Shown piece after piece: positions 36,872-46,600 of a DNA stretch of 64,000 nt (its first letter is position 1; every line of letters begins with the position of its first letter). The position numbers were made by a program, and so were the translations under genes. Origin of the DNA: Psychromonas algicola. GTDB taxonomy: Bacteria; Pseudomonadota; Gammaproteobacteria; Enterobacterales; Psychromonadaceae. The DNA lies in assembly GCF_004378355.1 (NCBI RefSeq), contig NZ_SNUB01000002.1, positions 124,001-188,000 of the forward strand. The letters are read 5' to 3'. The notes under the pieces were generated by a model that worked only from the letters and a program-made list of their open reading frames with translations, was not told the DNA's origin and searched no databases.

Positions 36872-37996
36872 TTAACTACAAGTCATTGAAGGAATATAAA
36901 CGCAGCCTAAAATCGCGTCTTGAGTGGCACCTGTAACCGCTTTTAATGGCACTGGCTTCTCTAATATTCGTTGCTCAGCTAACCATGCAAAAGCAACGGC
37001 TTCTACAAACATAGGATCAATGGCAAGTGTCTCAGTGGTCTGTATCGTATGATCTGGCATTAAAGTGATTAGGCGTTGCGTTAATAGCGGGTTAAGCGCA
37101 CCTCCGCCACATACATAGACATTACAAGCTTCACTTTGCTGAAGAATTTGATCGCTGATGGTGATCGCACTGAATTCTAACAAGGTGCGTTGAACATCTT
37201 CTATTGGGATACTTTGGTGTTTAAGCTGCTGTTGTAACCAGTTTAAATTAAATTTTTCACGGCCAGTGCTCTTAGGCGCAGGTAAAGCAAAGTAGGGGTC
37301 GTTTAATAACATGGATAACAATGTTTTGTTTATTTCGCCCGTTGAAGCAAACCAAGCATCTTTATCGTAGCTTTTTTGATGGTGTAAATTAATCCAAGCA
37401 TCCATTAGCATATTACCTGGACCAGTATCATAACCAAAGGCATGTTCAGTACCTTGAAGAATACTTATATTTGAAATACCACCAATATTAAGAATAACGC
37501 GCTGTTGATTTTGTTTAGCGAACAATGCTTGATGAAATGCAGGTACTAATGGTGCACCTTGTCCGCCATAAGCCATATCCATTCTTCTAAAATCTGCAAC
37601 ACAGGCAATCTTTGTTTTTGCGGCGATTAAGTTTGCATCGCCAATTTGTTGTGTGAATGCATATTGGGTGTCAGGAGAATGAAAAATAGTTTGCCCGTGA
37701 CTGCCAATGGCAACCACTTCGTTTGTTTGGATATTCTGATTTTCTAAGAGGGTGTTTACAGCTTCAGCACAAGCAAGGGCAAAGCGATGATCGACTTCTC
37801 CTAAGGTTTGTAGCGTGACTTGTTTGTCGTTACAGATGGTTAATAACTCTTCGCGTAACTGTTCGGGTAAAGTGACTGCTATCCCTGCGATTTGCACAAA
37901 TCCAGTTTGTTGGCGTTGGCATAAGGCAACATCAATCGCGTCCAAGCTAGTGCCTGACATTAAACCGATATAATAAGGTTCAGCCTTAAATGACAC
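36872..37996 (-). CDS. anmK: Anhydro-N-acetylmuramic acid kinase AnmK
   Basis: AnmK recycles cell-wall anhydro-N-acetylmuramic acid by phosphorylating it while opening the ring. The GTG start at 37996 gives 374 residues, near the E. coli 369, and places YYIGLMSGTSLDAID close to the N-terminus. A TTG at 38041 gives 389 but overlaps hemN further. GYDTGPGNMLMDAW and GGGALNPLLTQRL motifs support the family. It overlaps the end of hemN by 11 bp. Confidence 0.92.
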   Translation of the reverse strand: MSFKAEPYYIGLMSGTSLDAIDVALCQRQQTGFVQIAGIAVTLPEQLREELLTICNDKQVTLQTLGEVDHRFALACAEAVNTLLENQNIQTNEVVAIGSHGQTIFHSPDTQYAFTQQIGDANLIAAKTKIACVADFRRMDMAYGGQGAPLVPAFHQALFAKQNQQRVILNIGGISNISILQGTEHAFGYDTGPGNMLMDAWINLHHQKSYDKDAWFASTGEINKTLLSMLLNDPYFALPAPKSTGREKFNLNWLQQQLKHQSIPIEDVQRTLLEFSAITISDQILQQSEACNVYVCGGGALNPLLTQRLITLMPDHTIQTTETLAIDPMFVEAVAFAWLAEQRILEKPVPLKAVTGATQDAILGCVYIPSMTCS

Positions 37997-39353
37997 GGGA
38001 AAACTGCTGCTGGCGTGCTTTATTACGCAGGTAGATATCAAAACACATACAAATGTTGCGAATTAATAATTGCCCCGTTGATAGCACTTGGATTTTATTG
38101 GTATCGATGATGACGAGCTGATCATCAATAAAAGTTTGTAACAATGCAATATCTTTTTCAAAGTATTGGTCAAAGTTGATTGAAAACTGTTGTTCAATAA
38201 CCGCTTTATCTAGCTTGAAGTTACAAATTAATTGTTTAATCACTTCTCGTCGAATTAAATCATCTTGATTCAAAGCAACACCACGCCATTGTGCATTGCC
38301 TAACTCTTCAACTTGCTGGTAATAATCAGCTAATTTTTTTTGATTTTGGGAATAACAATGACCAATTTGGCTAATTGCTGACACGCCCATGCCTAATAGA
38401 TCGGCATCTTCTTGGGTTGTATAGCCTTGGAAGTTACGATGCAGTACACCTCGTTGTTGCGCTAATGCTAGTTCATCATTTGGTTTTGCAAAATGATCCA
38501 TGCCGATGAATTGATAGCCCGATTGTGTGAGAAACTCAATGGTATGTTGTAGCATTGCTAATTTTTCAGCAGGCTTTGCCATATCATCTTCATTTATTTT
38601 ACGTTGTGCTGCAAACAATGTTGGCATGTGAGCGTAGTTGAAGATTGATAAGCGTGCAGGATCTAGGGCAAGGACTTTCTCTAAAGTAAATGCAAAGCTT
38701 TCTTTAGTTTGTAAAGGCAGACCGTAAATCATATCAAGATTTGTTGATTGGAAACCTTGCTCTTTAGCACGTGTTAAAAGTTGCTTAATAAAGTCTTCGT
38801 CTTGCTCGCGATTAACTGCTTTTTGCACTGCTTTATTAAAATCTTGTATGCCTAAACTTAAGCGGTTGAAGCCTTCTTTAGCAAGATGATCAATGGTATC
38901 TAATTCAATTTCTCGAGGATCCACTTCGATACTTAATTCGGCTTTATCTGAAAATCTAAAATTATCACGTAACAGTTTCATTAAACGTGTGATTTGTGGA
39001 GGTAATAAAAAAGTAGGGGTGCCGCCTCCCCAATGTAACTGACTAACAGTGCGATCTTTGAAGTGTTGTGCTTGTTCGATTATTTCTTTTTCTAAATAAT
39101 CTAGATATTTGTCTGCTTTTTCTTGGTGTCGAGTAATGACTTTATTACACCCACAGAAATAACAAAGCTTGTGACAAAATGGAATATGAATATATAAAGA
39201 CAAAGGACGCGAAGGGTAAGTCTTTGTCGCTGTAACTAAATCAGCATGTGTGAAGCTTTCATTAAATTCTAATGCGGTTGGGTAAGAAGTGTATCGAGGT
39301 CCACTATAATTGTATTTCTCAATTAAGGCCTGATCCCAAACAAGCTGTTGCAT
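37986..39353 (-). CDS. hemN: Oxygen-independent coproporphyrinogen III oxidase HemN
   Basis: The 455-residue radical-SAM enzyme makes protoporphyrinogen IX without oxygen. The iron-sulfur motif CHKLCYFCGC is at about 59-68, preceded by LYIHIPF. RYTSYPTA in the N-terminus is typical of HemN rather than HemW. The GGGTPTFL motif lies at about 110. It is translated ahead of anmK, with which it overlaps. The aerobic enzyme HemF is not in this window. Confidence 0.95.
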   Translation of the reverse strand: MQQLVWDQALIEKYNYSGPRYTSYPTALEFNESFTHADLVTATKTYPSRPLSLYIHIPFCHKLCYFCGCNKVITRHQEKADKYLDYLEKEIIEQAQHFKDRTVSQLHWGGGTPTFLLPPQITRLMKLLRDNFRFSDKAELSIEVDPREIELDTIDHLAKEGFNRLSLGIQDFNKAVQKAVNREQDEDFIKQLLTRAKEQGFQSTNLDMIYGLPLQTKESFAFTLEKVLALDPARLSIFNYAHMPTLFAAQRKINEDDMAKPAEKLAMLQHTIEFLTQSGYQFIGMDHFAKPNDELALAQQRGVLHRNFQGYTTQEDADLLGMGVSAISQIGHCYSQNQKKLADYYQQVEELGNAQWRGVALNQDDLIRREVIKQLICNFKLDKAVIEQQFSINFDQYFEKDIALLQTFIDDQLVIIDTNKIQVLSTGQLLIRNICMCFDIYLRNKARQQQFSRVI

Positions 39354-39457
39354 GCTGCTCTCTCTTTATTTGAAGTAGTTAATAAATAGGTTTTATTTAA
39401 TAAAACAAGGATACGCTTAAAATAAAGCAACACCTTAAGATAAAACAAACTTTAGCG

Positions 39458-39937
39458 TTATATAGTAAACTCTGCTAATAAGGCGCTTTCTTTAATAATG
39501 GCGTCTTCCATTTCTGCTTCAAATACTTCGCGTTTAATATCCATCATTTTAATTTCTTTCACAGGGTGGTTTTTGCGCTCTTCATGCGTTGGCATATCTT
39601 TAACTTTTTCAAACATCGCACTTAATGCTGGGTAATCTGAAGTGATATTAACAGGCTGTGGAAGTTGTAATGTTTCTAATAACACAGTTAAACGAATTGC
39701 AGCCTCCGATACATTGCATTGCTTTTGCATAGTGGCTTTGGCAATAAAGCGGATGCTTTCAACGATATTGTCGTTTCGTTCCTGTATCTTCTGCTTTTTA
39801 AATTCAGCTTGGTTTTTTTCGATAAGTAGCGCTTGTGCTTTTTGCATCTTAATTTTATTTAATAAAAAGCCTGTGTAAAAAGCGAGTGCTACTATTACAA
39901 TCACTGCCACAATCGCTAATATCATTTGTAAATTCAT
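39458..39937 (-). CDS. DUF2489 family membrane protein
   Basis: The 159-residue protein has one N-terminal transmembrane helix (MNLQMILAIVAVIVIVALAF) and a helical cytoplasmic part with ESIRFIAKATMQKQCNVSEAAIRLTVLLE (about 55-83). It resembles the DUF2489 family of gammaproteobacteria, function unknown. It lies 12 bp downstream of yihI and would be co-transcribed with it. Confidence 0.78.
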   Translation of the reverse strand: MNLQMILAIVAVIVIVALAFYTGFLLNKIKMQKAQALLIEKNQAEFKKQKIQERNDNIVESIRFIAKATMQKQCNVSEAAIRLTVLLETLQLPQPVNITSDYPALSAMFEKVKDMPTHEERKNHPVKEIKMMDIKREVFEAEMEDAIIKESALLAEFTI

Positions 39938-39949
39938 ATTACTTATAAC

Positions 39950-40543
39950 CTATCTAAATTCGTCTAATGCTGAGCTCGCATCTTCAAACTGTTGCAATAA
40001 ATCTTCTTCGCCTTCGTCATCTAACCAACCTAATTCTTTCATTAGTTCTTGATGACGTTGCATTTGTTTATCAGCCCACTTTTGCTCTTCTTTCGTTAAA
40101 GGAACGTCTGTTTCCATTTGTTCTAACAAATCGTTTAAGCGTTGGTCATTTTCAATTGCTGCAATCTCTTTCTCAGGAGATAGTTTTTGAACCGTAGGTG
40201 CTTCTGCTACAGCTGTTTTCGGTTCTATTGCTGTTGTTTTAATGACTTTTGCTTTTGGTTGCATAAGCACTTTAGGCTTAGCGGCTTGTTGTGGCTTTTC
40301 ATTAACAACTAATGCGACTGGTTTTTTACTACCAATACGTTTGTCATTTTTAGCTTGGCGCTGGCTTTGTTGTGCACCTTGCTTGGTTTCAATCGCGTTA
40401 CGATTACCTGCTTTATTACCTTTTAGCTTATCTTTGCGTTTTTTATCACGAGCCATTTGTGCCTGTGTAGACGTTTCTTTACGACTGCCATCAAATCTTG
40501 GTTCTGAATTACCAGCAGTACGGCTTTTTTTATTACGGGACAT
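39950..40543 (-). CDS. yihI: Der GTPase-activating protein YihI
   Basis: The 197-residue, strongly charged protein stimulates the GTPase activity of Der, which acts in 50S ribosome assembly. Start MSRNKKSRTAGNSE is the family hallmark, followed by a lysine-rich low-complexity region and an acidic C-terminal globular part (LNDLLEQMETDVPLTKEEQKW, about 134-154). The alanine/lysine/proline-rich middle is disordered. It is upstream of DUF2489 and near hemN, as in E. coli. Confidence 0.92.
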   Translation of the reverse strand: MSRNKKSRTAGNSEPRFDGSRKETSTQAQMARDKKRKDKLKGNKAGNRNAIETKQGAQQSQRQAKNDKRIGSKKPVALVVNEKPQQAAKPKVLMQPKAKVIKTTAIEPKTAVAEAPTVQKLSPEKEIAAIENDQRLNDLLEQMETDVPLTKEEQKWADKQMQRHQELMKELGWLDDEGEEDLLQQFEDASSALDEFR

Positions 40544-40697
40544 GTTTCTTTACCTTTTATATCAGTCTCAATCGTTCGCTTTATAGAGCGTTTTTGATCT
40601 CAATGACTGCGGTGTGATGAGCACCAAAATTGGGGATCTTAATATTGCGCAGAATAGCAGATTTATAACACTTACAAAAGCGCTTAGATGAAGTAAC

Positions 40698-40727
40698 AAA
40701 AAAGGCATATCTTTGCAGATATGCCTT
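40698..40727 (-). terminator. Intrinsic terminator of the cytochrome c4 gene
   Basis: An 11-bp stem (AAGGCATATCT / AGATATGCCTT) with a 4-nt loop is followed by a T-run on the minus strand. It lies 25 bp beyond the cytochrome gene stop. Confidence 0.9.
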
Positions 40728-40751
40728 CTTAAAAGAATTAATCGTTAAAGA

Positions 40752-41354
40752 TTAATGTAATGCAGAAATATATTTCGATAATAGCTCAATATCACTATCA
40801 CTTAATTTTCCTGATACATCACCCATCATGCCACTTGGATCATTATGGCGAGTACCGTTACGGAATTTTTCAAGCTGTAATTTGATGTAAGCTGGATGCT
40901 GACCTGATATTTTAGGGAAATTAGCTAATTCTAATCCGTTACCACGAGGACCATGACAAGCGGTACATCCTGGAATCGCACGTTTCATATCACCACCCAT
41001 GTAGAATTTTTTAGCTTTTTCAGCGACTTCTGCTGAAACCGTTTCAGGTGTTGTTGTTTGCGATGCAAAGTAAGCCGCTAAGTCTTCCATATCTTGCTCT
41101 GAAAGATTTGCCACCATACCTGCCATGATAGCGTCTTCACGCTCTCCACTTTTAAATTCTTGCAGCTGCTTAACAATATAAGACTTATGTTGACCAGCTA
41201 TTTTGGGATATAGATCTGATGCACTATTACCATCGGCATTATGACAAGCAGCACACACTGCAGATTTGTTTTTTCCTGCCTCTACATCGCCTTGTGCTTG
41301 AGCTGTGTTTAGAAAACCCAATACGGTGATCATTGCTATTAATAATTTATTCAT
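40752..41354 (-). CDS. Diheme cytochrome c4
   Basis: The 200-residue periplasmic cytochrome has a signal peptide (MNKLLIAMITVLGFLNTAQAQ) and two haem-binding motifs, CAACH (about 34-38) and CTACH (about 130-134), each followed by a methionine-containing region (GMVANLSEQ, GMMGDVSG). Cytochrome c4 carries electrons to terminal oxidases such as the cbb3 type. It is monocistronic, and divergent from engB. Confidence 0.93.
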   Translation of the reverse strand: MNKLLIAMITVLGFLNTAQAQGDVEAGKNKSAVCAACHNADGNSASDLYPKIAGQHKSYIVKQLQEFKSGEREDAIMAGMVANLSEQDMEDLAAYFASQTTTPETVSAEVAEKAKKFYMGGDMKRAIPGCTACHGPRGNGLELANFPKISGQHPAYIKLQLEKFRNGTRHNDPSGMMGDVSGKLSDSDIELLSKYISALH

Positions 41355-41492
41355 AACTATCCAATCTAATTCTTAAAGTTGTTATTTTAGGGGGGCTACA
41401 TTATGCTACAATATGCGCGAATAAAGCCTGTGTAGTTTACACAAGTTTCATAAAAGTAACAATTTTGCTACACAAAACATATGAGGCATATC

Positions 41493-42173
41493 GTGGAATT
41501 TCCAAAAATACATTTTCAAAAAGCACATTTTTTAATTAGTGCACCTGATATTCGCCACCTTGATAAACATTTACCCGTAGAAAGTGGGATTGAAGTTGCC
41601 TTTGCTGGCCGCTCAAATGCAGGTAAATCGAGTGCCTTAAATCGTCTTACTCGTCAAAAAAGTTTAGCGAGAACCAGTAAAACACCTGGTCGTACTCAGT
41701 TAATCAATGTATTTGAAGTGGAAGAAGGCAAAAGATTAATCGATTTACCGGGTTATGGCTTTGCAAAAGTACCATTAGCGATGAAATTAAAATGGCAAAA
41801 ATCGTTAGGTGAATATTTACAGGAAAGAGAGTCGTTAAAAGGTCTGGTCGTATTAATGGATATTCGCCATCCATTTAAAGAGTTAGATCAGCAACTTATC
41901 TTTTGGGCGATTGATGCGAATATTCCTGTTTTAGCTTTATTAACTAAAGCAGATAAATTAAAGCAAGGTGTACGTAAAGCGACGCTTTTAAAAATGCGTG
42001 AAGAAGCTGAAAACTTTGAAGGTGATGTACAAGTTGAACTATTTTCTTCTTTAAAAGGAATTGGTGTTGATATATTGGAGCGTAAAATTGCTCAATGGTA
42101 TGGAGAACATGATTTATTAACGCAAGAAGAAGTTGATGAAACGGATCCTGAAGCCGATGTTGTTGAGAGTTAA
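41493..42173 (+). CDS. engB: Ribosome biogenesis GTPase EngB (YsxC/YihA)
   Basis: The essential GTPase takes part in 50S assembly. Starting at the GTG at 41493, which has GAGG six bases upstream, it is 226 residues. Motifs: [14 protein letters not shown] (G1, about 37-50), KTPGRTQ (G2), [11 protein letters not shown] (G3), LLTKADKL (G4) and SSLKG (G5). An in-frame ATG at 41481 would place the ribosome site inside the gene, so I preferred 41493. The acidic tail is a little longer than in E. coli. Confidence 0.93.
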   Translation: MEFPKIHFQKAHFLISAPDIRHLDKHLPVESGIEVAFAGRSNAGKSSALNRLTRQKSLARTSKTPGRTQLINVFEVEEGKRLIDLPGYGFAKVPLAMKLKWQKSLGEYLQERESLKGLVVLMDIRHPFKELDQQLIFWAIDANIPVLALLTKADKLKQGVRKATLLKMREEAENFEGDVQVELFSSLKGIGVDILERKIAQWYGEHDLLTQEEVDETDPEADVVES

Positions 42174-42206
42174 GCTATCTGACACATAAGCTAGTTATAA
42201 ATACTT

Positions 42207-42239
42207 AAACCTGTTATTAATTAATTTAATAACAGGTTT
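42207..42239 (+). terminator. Hairpin terminator after engB
   Basis: A 13-bp perfect stem (AAACCTGTTATTA and complement) with a 7-nt loop ends in TTTCTTT. It sits 33 bp after the engB stop. Confidence 0.75.
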
Positions 42240-42297
42240 CTTTACGCTTGTTGTCATCGCAGTAAAACGAGGTGACTATAGGCTGTGACTGCCGCGA

Positions 42298-44286
42298 TTA
42301 AGAGTTCATGCTCGCGCGGTAAGGTATTTTCATAATAAAACGTGCACCTTCTTCTTCTACAACATATTTAATGTCACCCTTAAATAACTGACTAACAATA
42401 TTATAAATAATATGAGTACCTAAGCCACTGCCACCGGAACCACGTTTAGAGGTGACAAATGGGTCAAATATACGCTCAGCCATATCTTCAGGAATGCCTT
42501 TACCCGTATCACGATAATCAATAACTAATGTTTCATTTTGCAACTCGATATTAATATAGATTTCACGTTTACCTGGCCATTGACCAAAACCATGAATAAT
42601 GGAATTAATAATTAGATTTGAATAAATTTGTACGAAGCTGCCTGGGAAGCTATAAATGGAGAGATCTTCAGGACAAGAAATTGAAACCGTCGTGCGACTC
42701 TGTTTAATTTTATGCTTAAGTGATGTGACTACTTGTTCTATATTTTCTTTTAATTTAAATGAATAACAAGCTTCTGATGATTGATCTACGGCTACCTGTT
42801 TAAAGCTACTAATTAAATCCGCAGCGCGCGTTAAATTATTATTTAATAATCTTCCTGATTCAGTAAAACGATCTATTAAACCACTTAAATAAGATCGTGA
42901 AAGTTTATTTTCACCTAACTTTTCTTTTAAAGTATCTACTTCTTCCTGCAAAAAGGAAGCTGCTGTCACGCTGATACCAATCGGAGTATTGATTTCATGT
43001 GCAATACCTGCCACCAAGCTTCCTAAGGAAGCCATTTTTTCGGACTCTACTAAGGTTTGTTGTGTGCGTTTTAATTGCTCAACGGTTTCGCTCATTTGTT
43101 CATTACTTGCTGTTAATGCCGCTGTTCTTGTATTTACTTTTTCTTCAAGTTGGTCGTTGAGCAATAGAATCTCTTGTTCTACTTTTTTCTGTGCAGTGAT
43201 GTCGTGACCGAAACCAATAAGGTATTTGATATCCATGCCTTCGTAAAAGGCAGAAAAAGTCCATAATAAGGTATTCATTTCTCCCATTTGATCATGCATT
43301 CTAATTTCAATACTGTGCAATGGCTCATTGGCAGATAGTTTTTCTTGTAATTCAGCTTTGTGTTTTTCTAATACAAAAATATCAACCCAACTTTTGTTAT
43401 GTAATTCTTCTTGCGAATAACCCGTTAAAATAACGGCGGCAGGATTAATGGTAGCGATTTTAAATTCGGCATCTAAACAACAAATGATGGTGCTTGATGC
43501 ATTAATAATTGTTGCTGAAAAATCACGTTCTTGTTGTAATTCTGCAATGGCTATTTCTTTATCTGTTAACTCAGCCACAATCCTTTTTTGCATTTTATTA
43601 AGTAGATAAACCAACTCGTCTAATTCATCGCTGGCATCTGAAATGTAATCGTTGCGGCCATCAAGCGTTAATATCTTATTGTTTGAACTTAACTGGATAT
43701 TGCGAGTATAAAGTGCAATTTTATTAATATGACGGATAACTAAATAGTGGATAATAAATAAAATACAAAAGGCGATAACCATGGTTTTAATGGCTTGACC
43801 TATTAGTATAAAGAAAGATTTCTCTACTAAGTTATCGTAAACCTGATCTAAAGAGGCGGCAACAAATAAGGTTCCTACTATTTGGCCTTGATGAACAAGG
43901 TCAAATTTTTTACTGATATCAAAGGTTTCTTTTATCGTACCTTGATGGCTCATGATCACTTCAGTATTGCCTACCACTTCATGTACTTTCACATACTGTA
44001 TATAAGGCAGGTTCATAATGCTTTTAGTCTGCACTTCAACTTGTTCTTTATCCAAACTCCACATACTCACAGCTAAGGGCTGTAAAAAGCTGGATTCAAC
44101 TTGATTAATGGTGGCTTTAATTTTGGAGGTGTCTTGTTGGTAATCAAATAATAACTGCAGCAGGGTAATAATAATAACTAAAGCGGTGCTGCAAACAAAT
44201 ACATAAGAAATTAAGCGAATAGATAAACTATTTTTGATTTTGAAAGGTCGGAGATTGGTTAATGACTTTATTTTTTGTATCGGCAT
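42298..44286 (-). CDS. Orphan membrane-bound PAS sensor histidine kinase
   Basis: The 662-residue kinase has two transmembrane helices (about 24-46 and 160-182) around an extracytoplasmic sensing region, a HAMP-like linker, a PAS domain (about 257-375, INPAAVILTGYSQEEL), a coiled coil, a phosphoacceptor region AGIAHEINTPIGIS (His at about 435), and a HATPase domain with IYSNLIINSIIHGF (N box) and DTGKGIP (G1). No response regulator is adjacent, so its partner and signal are unknown. Confidence 0.88.
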   Translation of the reverse strand: MPIQKIKSLTNLRPFKIKNSLSIRLISYVFVCSTALVIIITLLQLLFDYQQDTSKIKATINQVESSFLQPLAVSMWSLDKEQVEVQTKSIMNLPYIQYVKVHEVVGNTEVIMSHQGTIKETFDISKKFDLVHQGQIVGTLFVAASLDQVYDNLVEKSFFILIGQAIKTMVIAFCILFIIHYLVIRHINKIALYTRNIQLSSNNKILTLDGRNDYISDASDELDELVYLLNKMQKRIVAELTDKEIAIAELQQERDFSATIINASSTIICCLDAEFKIATINPAAVILTGYSQEELHNKSWVDIFVLEKHKAELQEKLSANEPLHSIEIRMHDQMGEMNTLLWTFSAFYEGMDIKYLIGFGHDITAQKKVEQEILLLNDQLEEKVNTRTAALTASNEQMSETVEQLKRTQQTLVESEKMASLGSLVAGIAHEINTPIGISVTAASFLQEEVDTLKEKLGENKLSRSYLSGLIDRFTESGRLLNNNLTRAADLISSFKQVAVDQSSEACYSFKLKENIEQVVTSLKHKIKQSRTTVSISCPEDLSIYSFPGSFVQIYSNLIINSIIHGFGQWPGKREIYINIELQNETLVIDYRDTGKGIPEDMAERIFDPFVTSKRGSGGSGLGTHIIYNIVSQLFKGDIKYVVEEEGARFIMKIPYRASMNS

Positions 44287-44481
44287 TATTACAGATCCAT
44301 TACTTTAGTTTTATATAAAACAGTCTTAGTTTGGCACAGTTTTTTGAATTTCTGCAAGTTAGCGATCAGCTTTGTTAAATATTATTAACATTTTAAAGTA
44401 AAAATTTACTAATTAGTACACCTTGAATTTTCTTATAATTAGCCGCATATTATTATTTCATTCCCAAATAAGACAAATGCT

Positions 44482-46533
44482 ATGACAATAATAAAAGATT
44501 CGTGCCTAACACAAACAGATGCTCTTCCTTTTTTCAGCAAACTGAACCCCGATGAAATTGAGTCAACGGTTAAGCAAACGATTGCTGATAACAAAGCATT
44601 GATCGAACAAAAATTAGCAGAGTTAGATACCTATACGTGGGATAACTTTGTTGCTGTATTAGATGAAGCTGATGATCATCTAGGTAAAATATGGTCTCCA
44701 GTATCACATATGAATGCGGTAGTCAGCAACGATAAATTGCGTGCTGCACACGATGCATGTCTAGGTCTCTTTTCTGAATATGGCACTTTTGTTGGCCAAC
44801 ACCAAGGCCTATATGAAGCCTACCTGAGCATTGCTAGTAGCCCTGAGTTTGCTCAATTAAAGGGTGAACAACAAAAAGTGATTAATAATGCACTAAGAGA
44901 TTTTAAATTGGCAGGTATCGCACTAAGTGATGATAAAAAGCAGCGCTATGGTGAAATCAAGCAGCAACTTTCTCAATTACAATCTAGCTTTAGTAACAAT
45001 GTTATGGATGCAACGTTAGCATGGAGTAAGTTAGTTACTGATATTGATACATTAGCTGGATTACCAAAAACAGCGATTGCAGCAGCGAAACAAGCCGCAG
45101 AAGAAAAAGAATTAGAAGGGTATTTGTTTACTTTAGACTTTCCAAGCTATTTAGCGGTAATGAGTTATGCGGAAAACCGTGAATTGCGTGAAGAAGTTTA
45201 CACCGCTTTTGCAACACGCGCTTCGGATCAAGGTCCTAATGCTAATGAGTTTGATAACAGCGATATTATTGAAGAAATATTAGCCTTGCGTTATGAGTTA
45301 GCGCAGCTTTTAGATTTCCAAGATTTTGGTGAGTATAGTTTGGCGACTAAAATGGCTGAGAAGCCATCACAAGTAATCGATTTTTTAAATGAACTTGCAG
45401 AAAAATCAACAAAACAAGCAGAGCAAGAACGCGATCAGGTCTTGGCTTTTGCAAAACAAAAGGATGGTTTAGATAAACTACAAGCTTGGGATTTAAGCTA
45501 TTACGCTGAATTATTAAAACAACAGCGTTACAATATTTCTGATGAACAACTACGTCCGTACTTTCCTGAGCATAAAGTAGTTTCTGGTTTATTTGATGTA
45601 GTACATCGTCTATTTGGTTTGAATATTAAAGAATCAACAGAAGTCGATGTATGGCATAAAGACGTACGTTTCTTTGAAATTTATAATCGTCAAAAAGAAC
45701 ATATTGGTAGTTTTTACCTAGATTTATATGCGCGTGAACATAAACGTGGTGGCGCTTGGATGAACGATTGTCGAGTACGTCGTCGCCAAGTTGATGGGAG
45801 CTTACAATTACCTGTTGCTTATTTAACGTGTAACTTCAATAAACCTGTTGGTAACCAACCTGCATTATTTACACATAATGAAGTGGTTACTTTATTCCAT
45901 GAGTTTGGCCATGGCATTCACCATATGCTAACTAAAATCGAATCTGCGAATGTTTCGGGTATTAATGGTGTTCCATGGGACGCTGTTGAATTACCAAGTC
46001 AGTTCCTAGAAAACTGGTGTTGGGAACCTGAAGCATTAGCATTGATTTCTGGACATGTTGATACAGATGATACTTTACCCACTGATCTATTAGAAAAAAT
46101 GTTAGAAGCAAAGAATTATAATAGTGCGTTACAAATGGTGCGTCAGCTTGAGTTTTCTTTGTTTGATTTTCTTTTACACCACGAATATAAAGTGGGTGTT
46201 AAAGGTCAGGTTCAATCAGTGTTAAGCGATGTAAGAAGCAAAGTTGCTGTGATTGAAGCGCCTGCATTTAATCGTTTTCCAAATAGCTTTAGTCATATTT
46301 TTGCTGGTGGTTATGCGGCAGGTTATTATAGCTACAAATGGGCTGAAGTACTTTCTGCTGATGCATTTTCTAAATTTGAAGAGAATGGGATTTTTGACGC
46401 AGAGACAGGACGTTCATTCTTAACTAACATTCTTGAAAAAGGTGGTAGTGAATCGCCAATGGTATTGTTTAAAGCCTTTATGGGACGTGAGCCATCAATC
46501 GATGCGTTGTTGCGCCATTCTGGTATTAAATAG
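44482..46533 (+). CDS. prlC: Oligopeptidase A PrlC (M3 metallopeptidase)
   Basis: The 683-residue cytosolic zinc peptidase degrades signal peptides and other oligopeptides. The zinc site FHEFGHGIHHML is at about 472-483 with the distal glutamate in a LENWCWEPEAL region (about 511). The length (E. coli 680) and the M3 helical N-terminus fit. It has its own promoter region of about 195 bp and ends in a terminator. Confidence 0.96.
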   Translation: MTIIKDSCLTQTDALPFFSKLNPDEIESTVKQTIADNKALIEQKLAELDTYTWDNFVAVLDEADDHLGKIWSPVSHMNAVVSNDKLRAAHDACLGLFSEYGTFVGQHQGLYEAYLSIASSPEFAQLKGEQQKVINNALRDFKLAGIALSDDKKQRYGEIKQQLSQLQSSFSNNVMDATLAWSKLVTDIDTLAGLPKTAIAAAKQAAEEKELEGYLFTLDFPSYLAVMSYAENRELREEVYTAFATRASDQGPNANEFDNSDIIEEILALRYELAQLLDFQDFGEYSLATKMAEKPSQVIDFLNELAEKSTKQAEQERDQVLAFAKQKDGLDKLQAWDLSYYAELLKQQRYNISDEQLRPYFPEHKVVSGLFDVVHRLFGLNIKESTEVDVWHKDVRFFEIYNRQKEHIGSFYLDLYAREHKRGGAWMNDCRVRRRQVDGSLQLPVAYLTCNFNKPVGNQPALFTHNEVVTLFHEFGHGIHHMLTKIESANVSGINGVPWDAVELPSQFLENWCWEPEALALISGHVDTDDTLPTDLLEKMLEAKNYNSALQMVRQLEFSLFDFLLHHEYKVGVKGQVQSVLSDVRSKVAVIEAPAFNRFPNSFSHIFAGGYAAGYYSYKWAEVLSADAFSKFEENGIFDAETGRSFLTNILEKGGSESPMVLFKAFMGREPSIDALLRHSGIK

Positions 46534-46547
46534 TTAATACCTAATTA

Positions 46548-46586
46548 AGTTAGTAATACAGTTTACATTTGACTGTATTACTAACT
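46548..46586. terminator. Hairpin between prlC and the MATE gene
   Basis: A perfect 15-bp stem (AGTTAGTAATACAGT and complement) with a 9-nt loop lies between two convergent stop codons. T-tracts are short on both strands. Confidence 0.75.
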
Positions 46587-46600
46587 TATTAATTACTTTG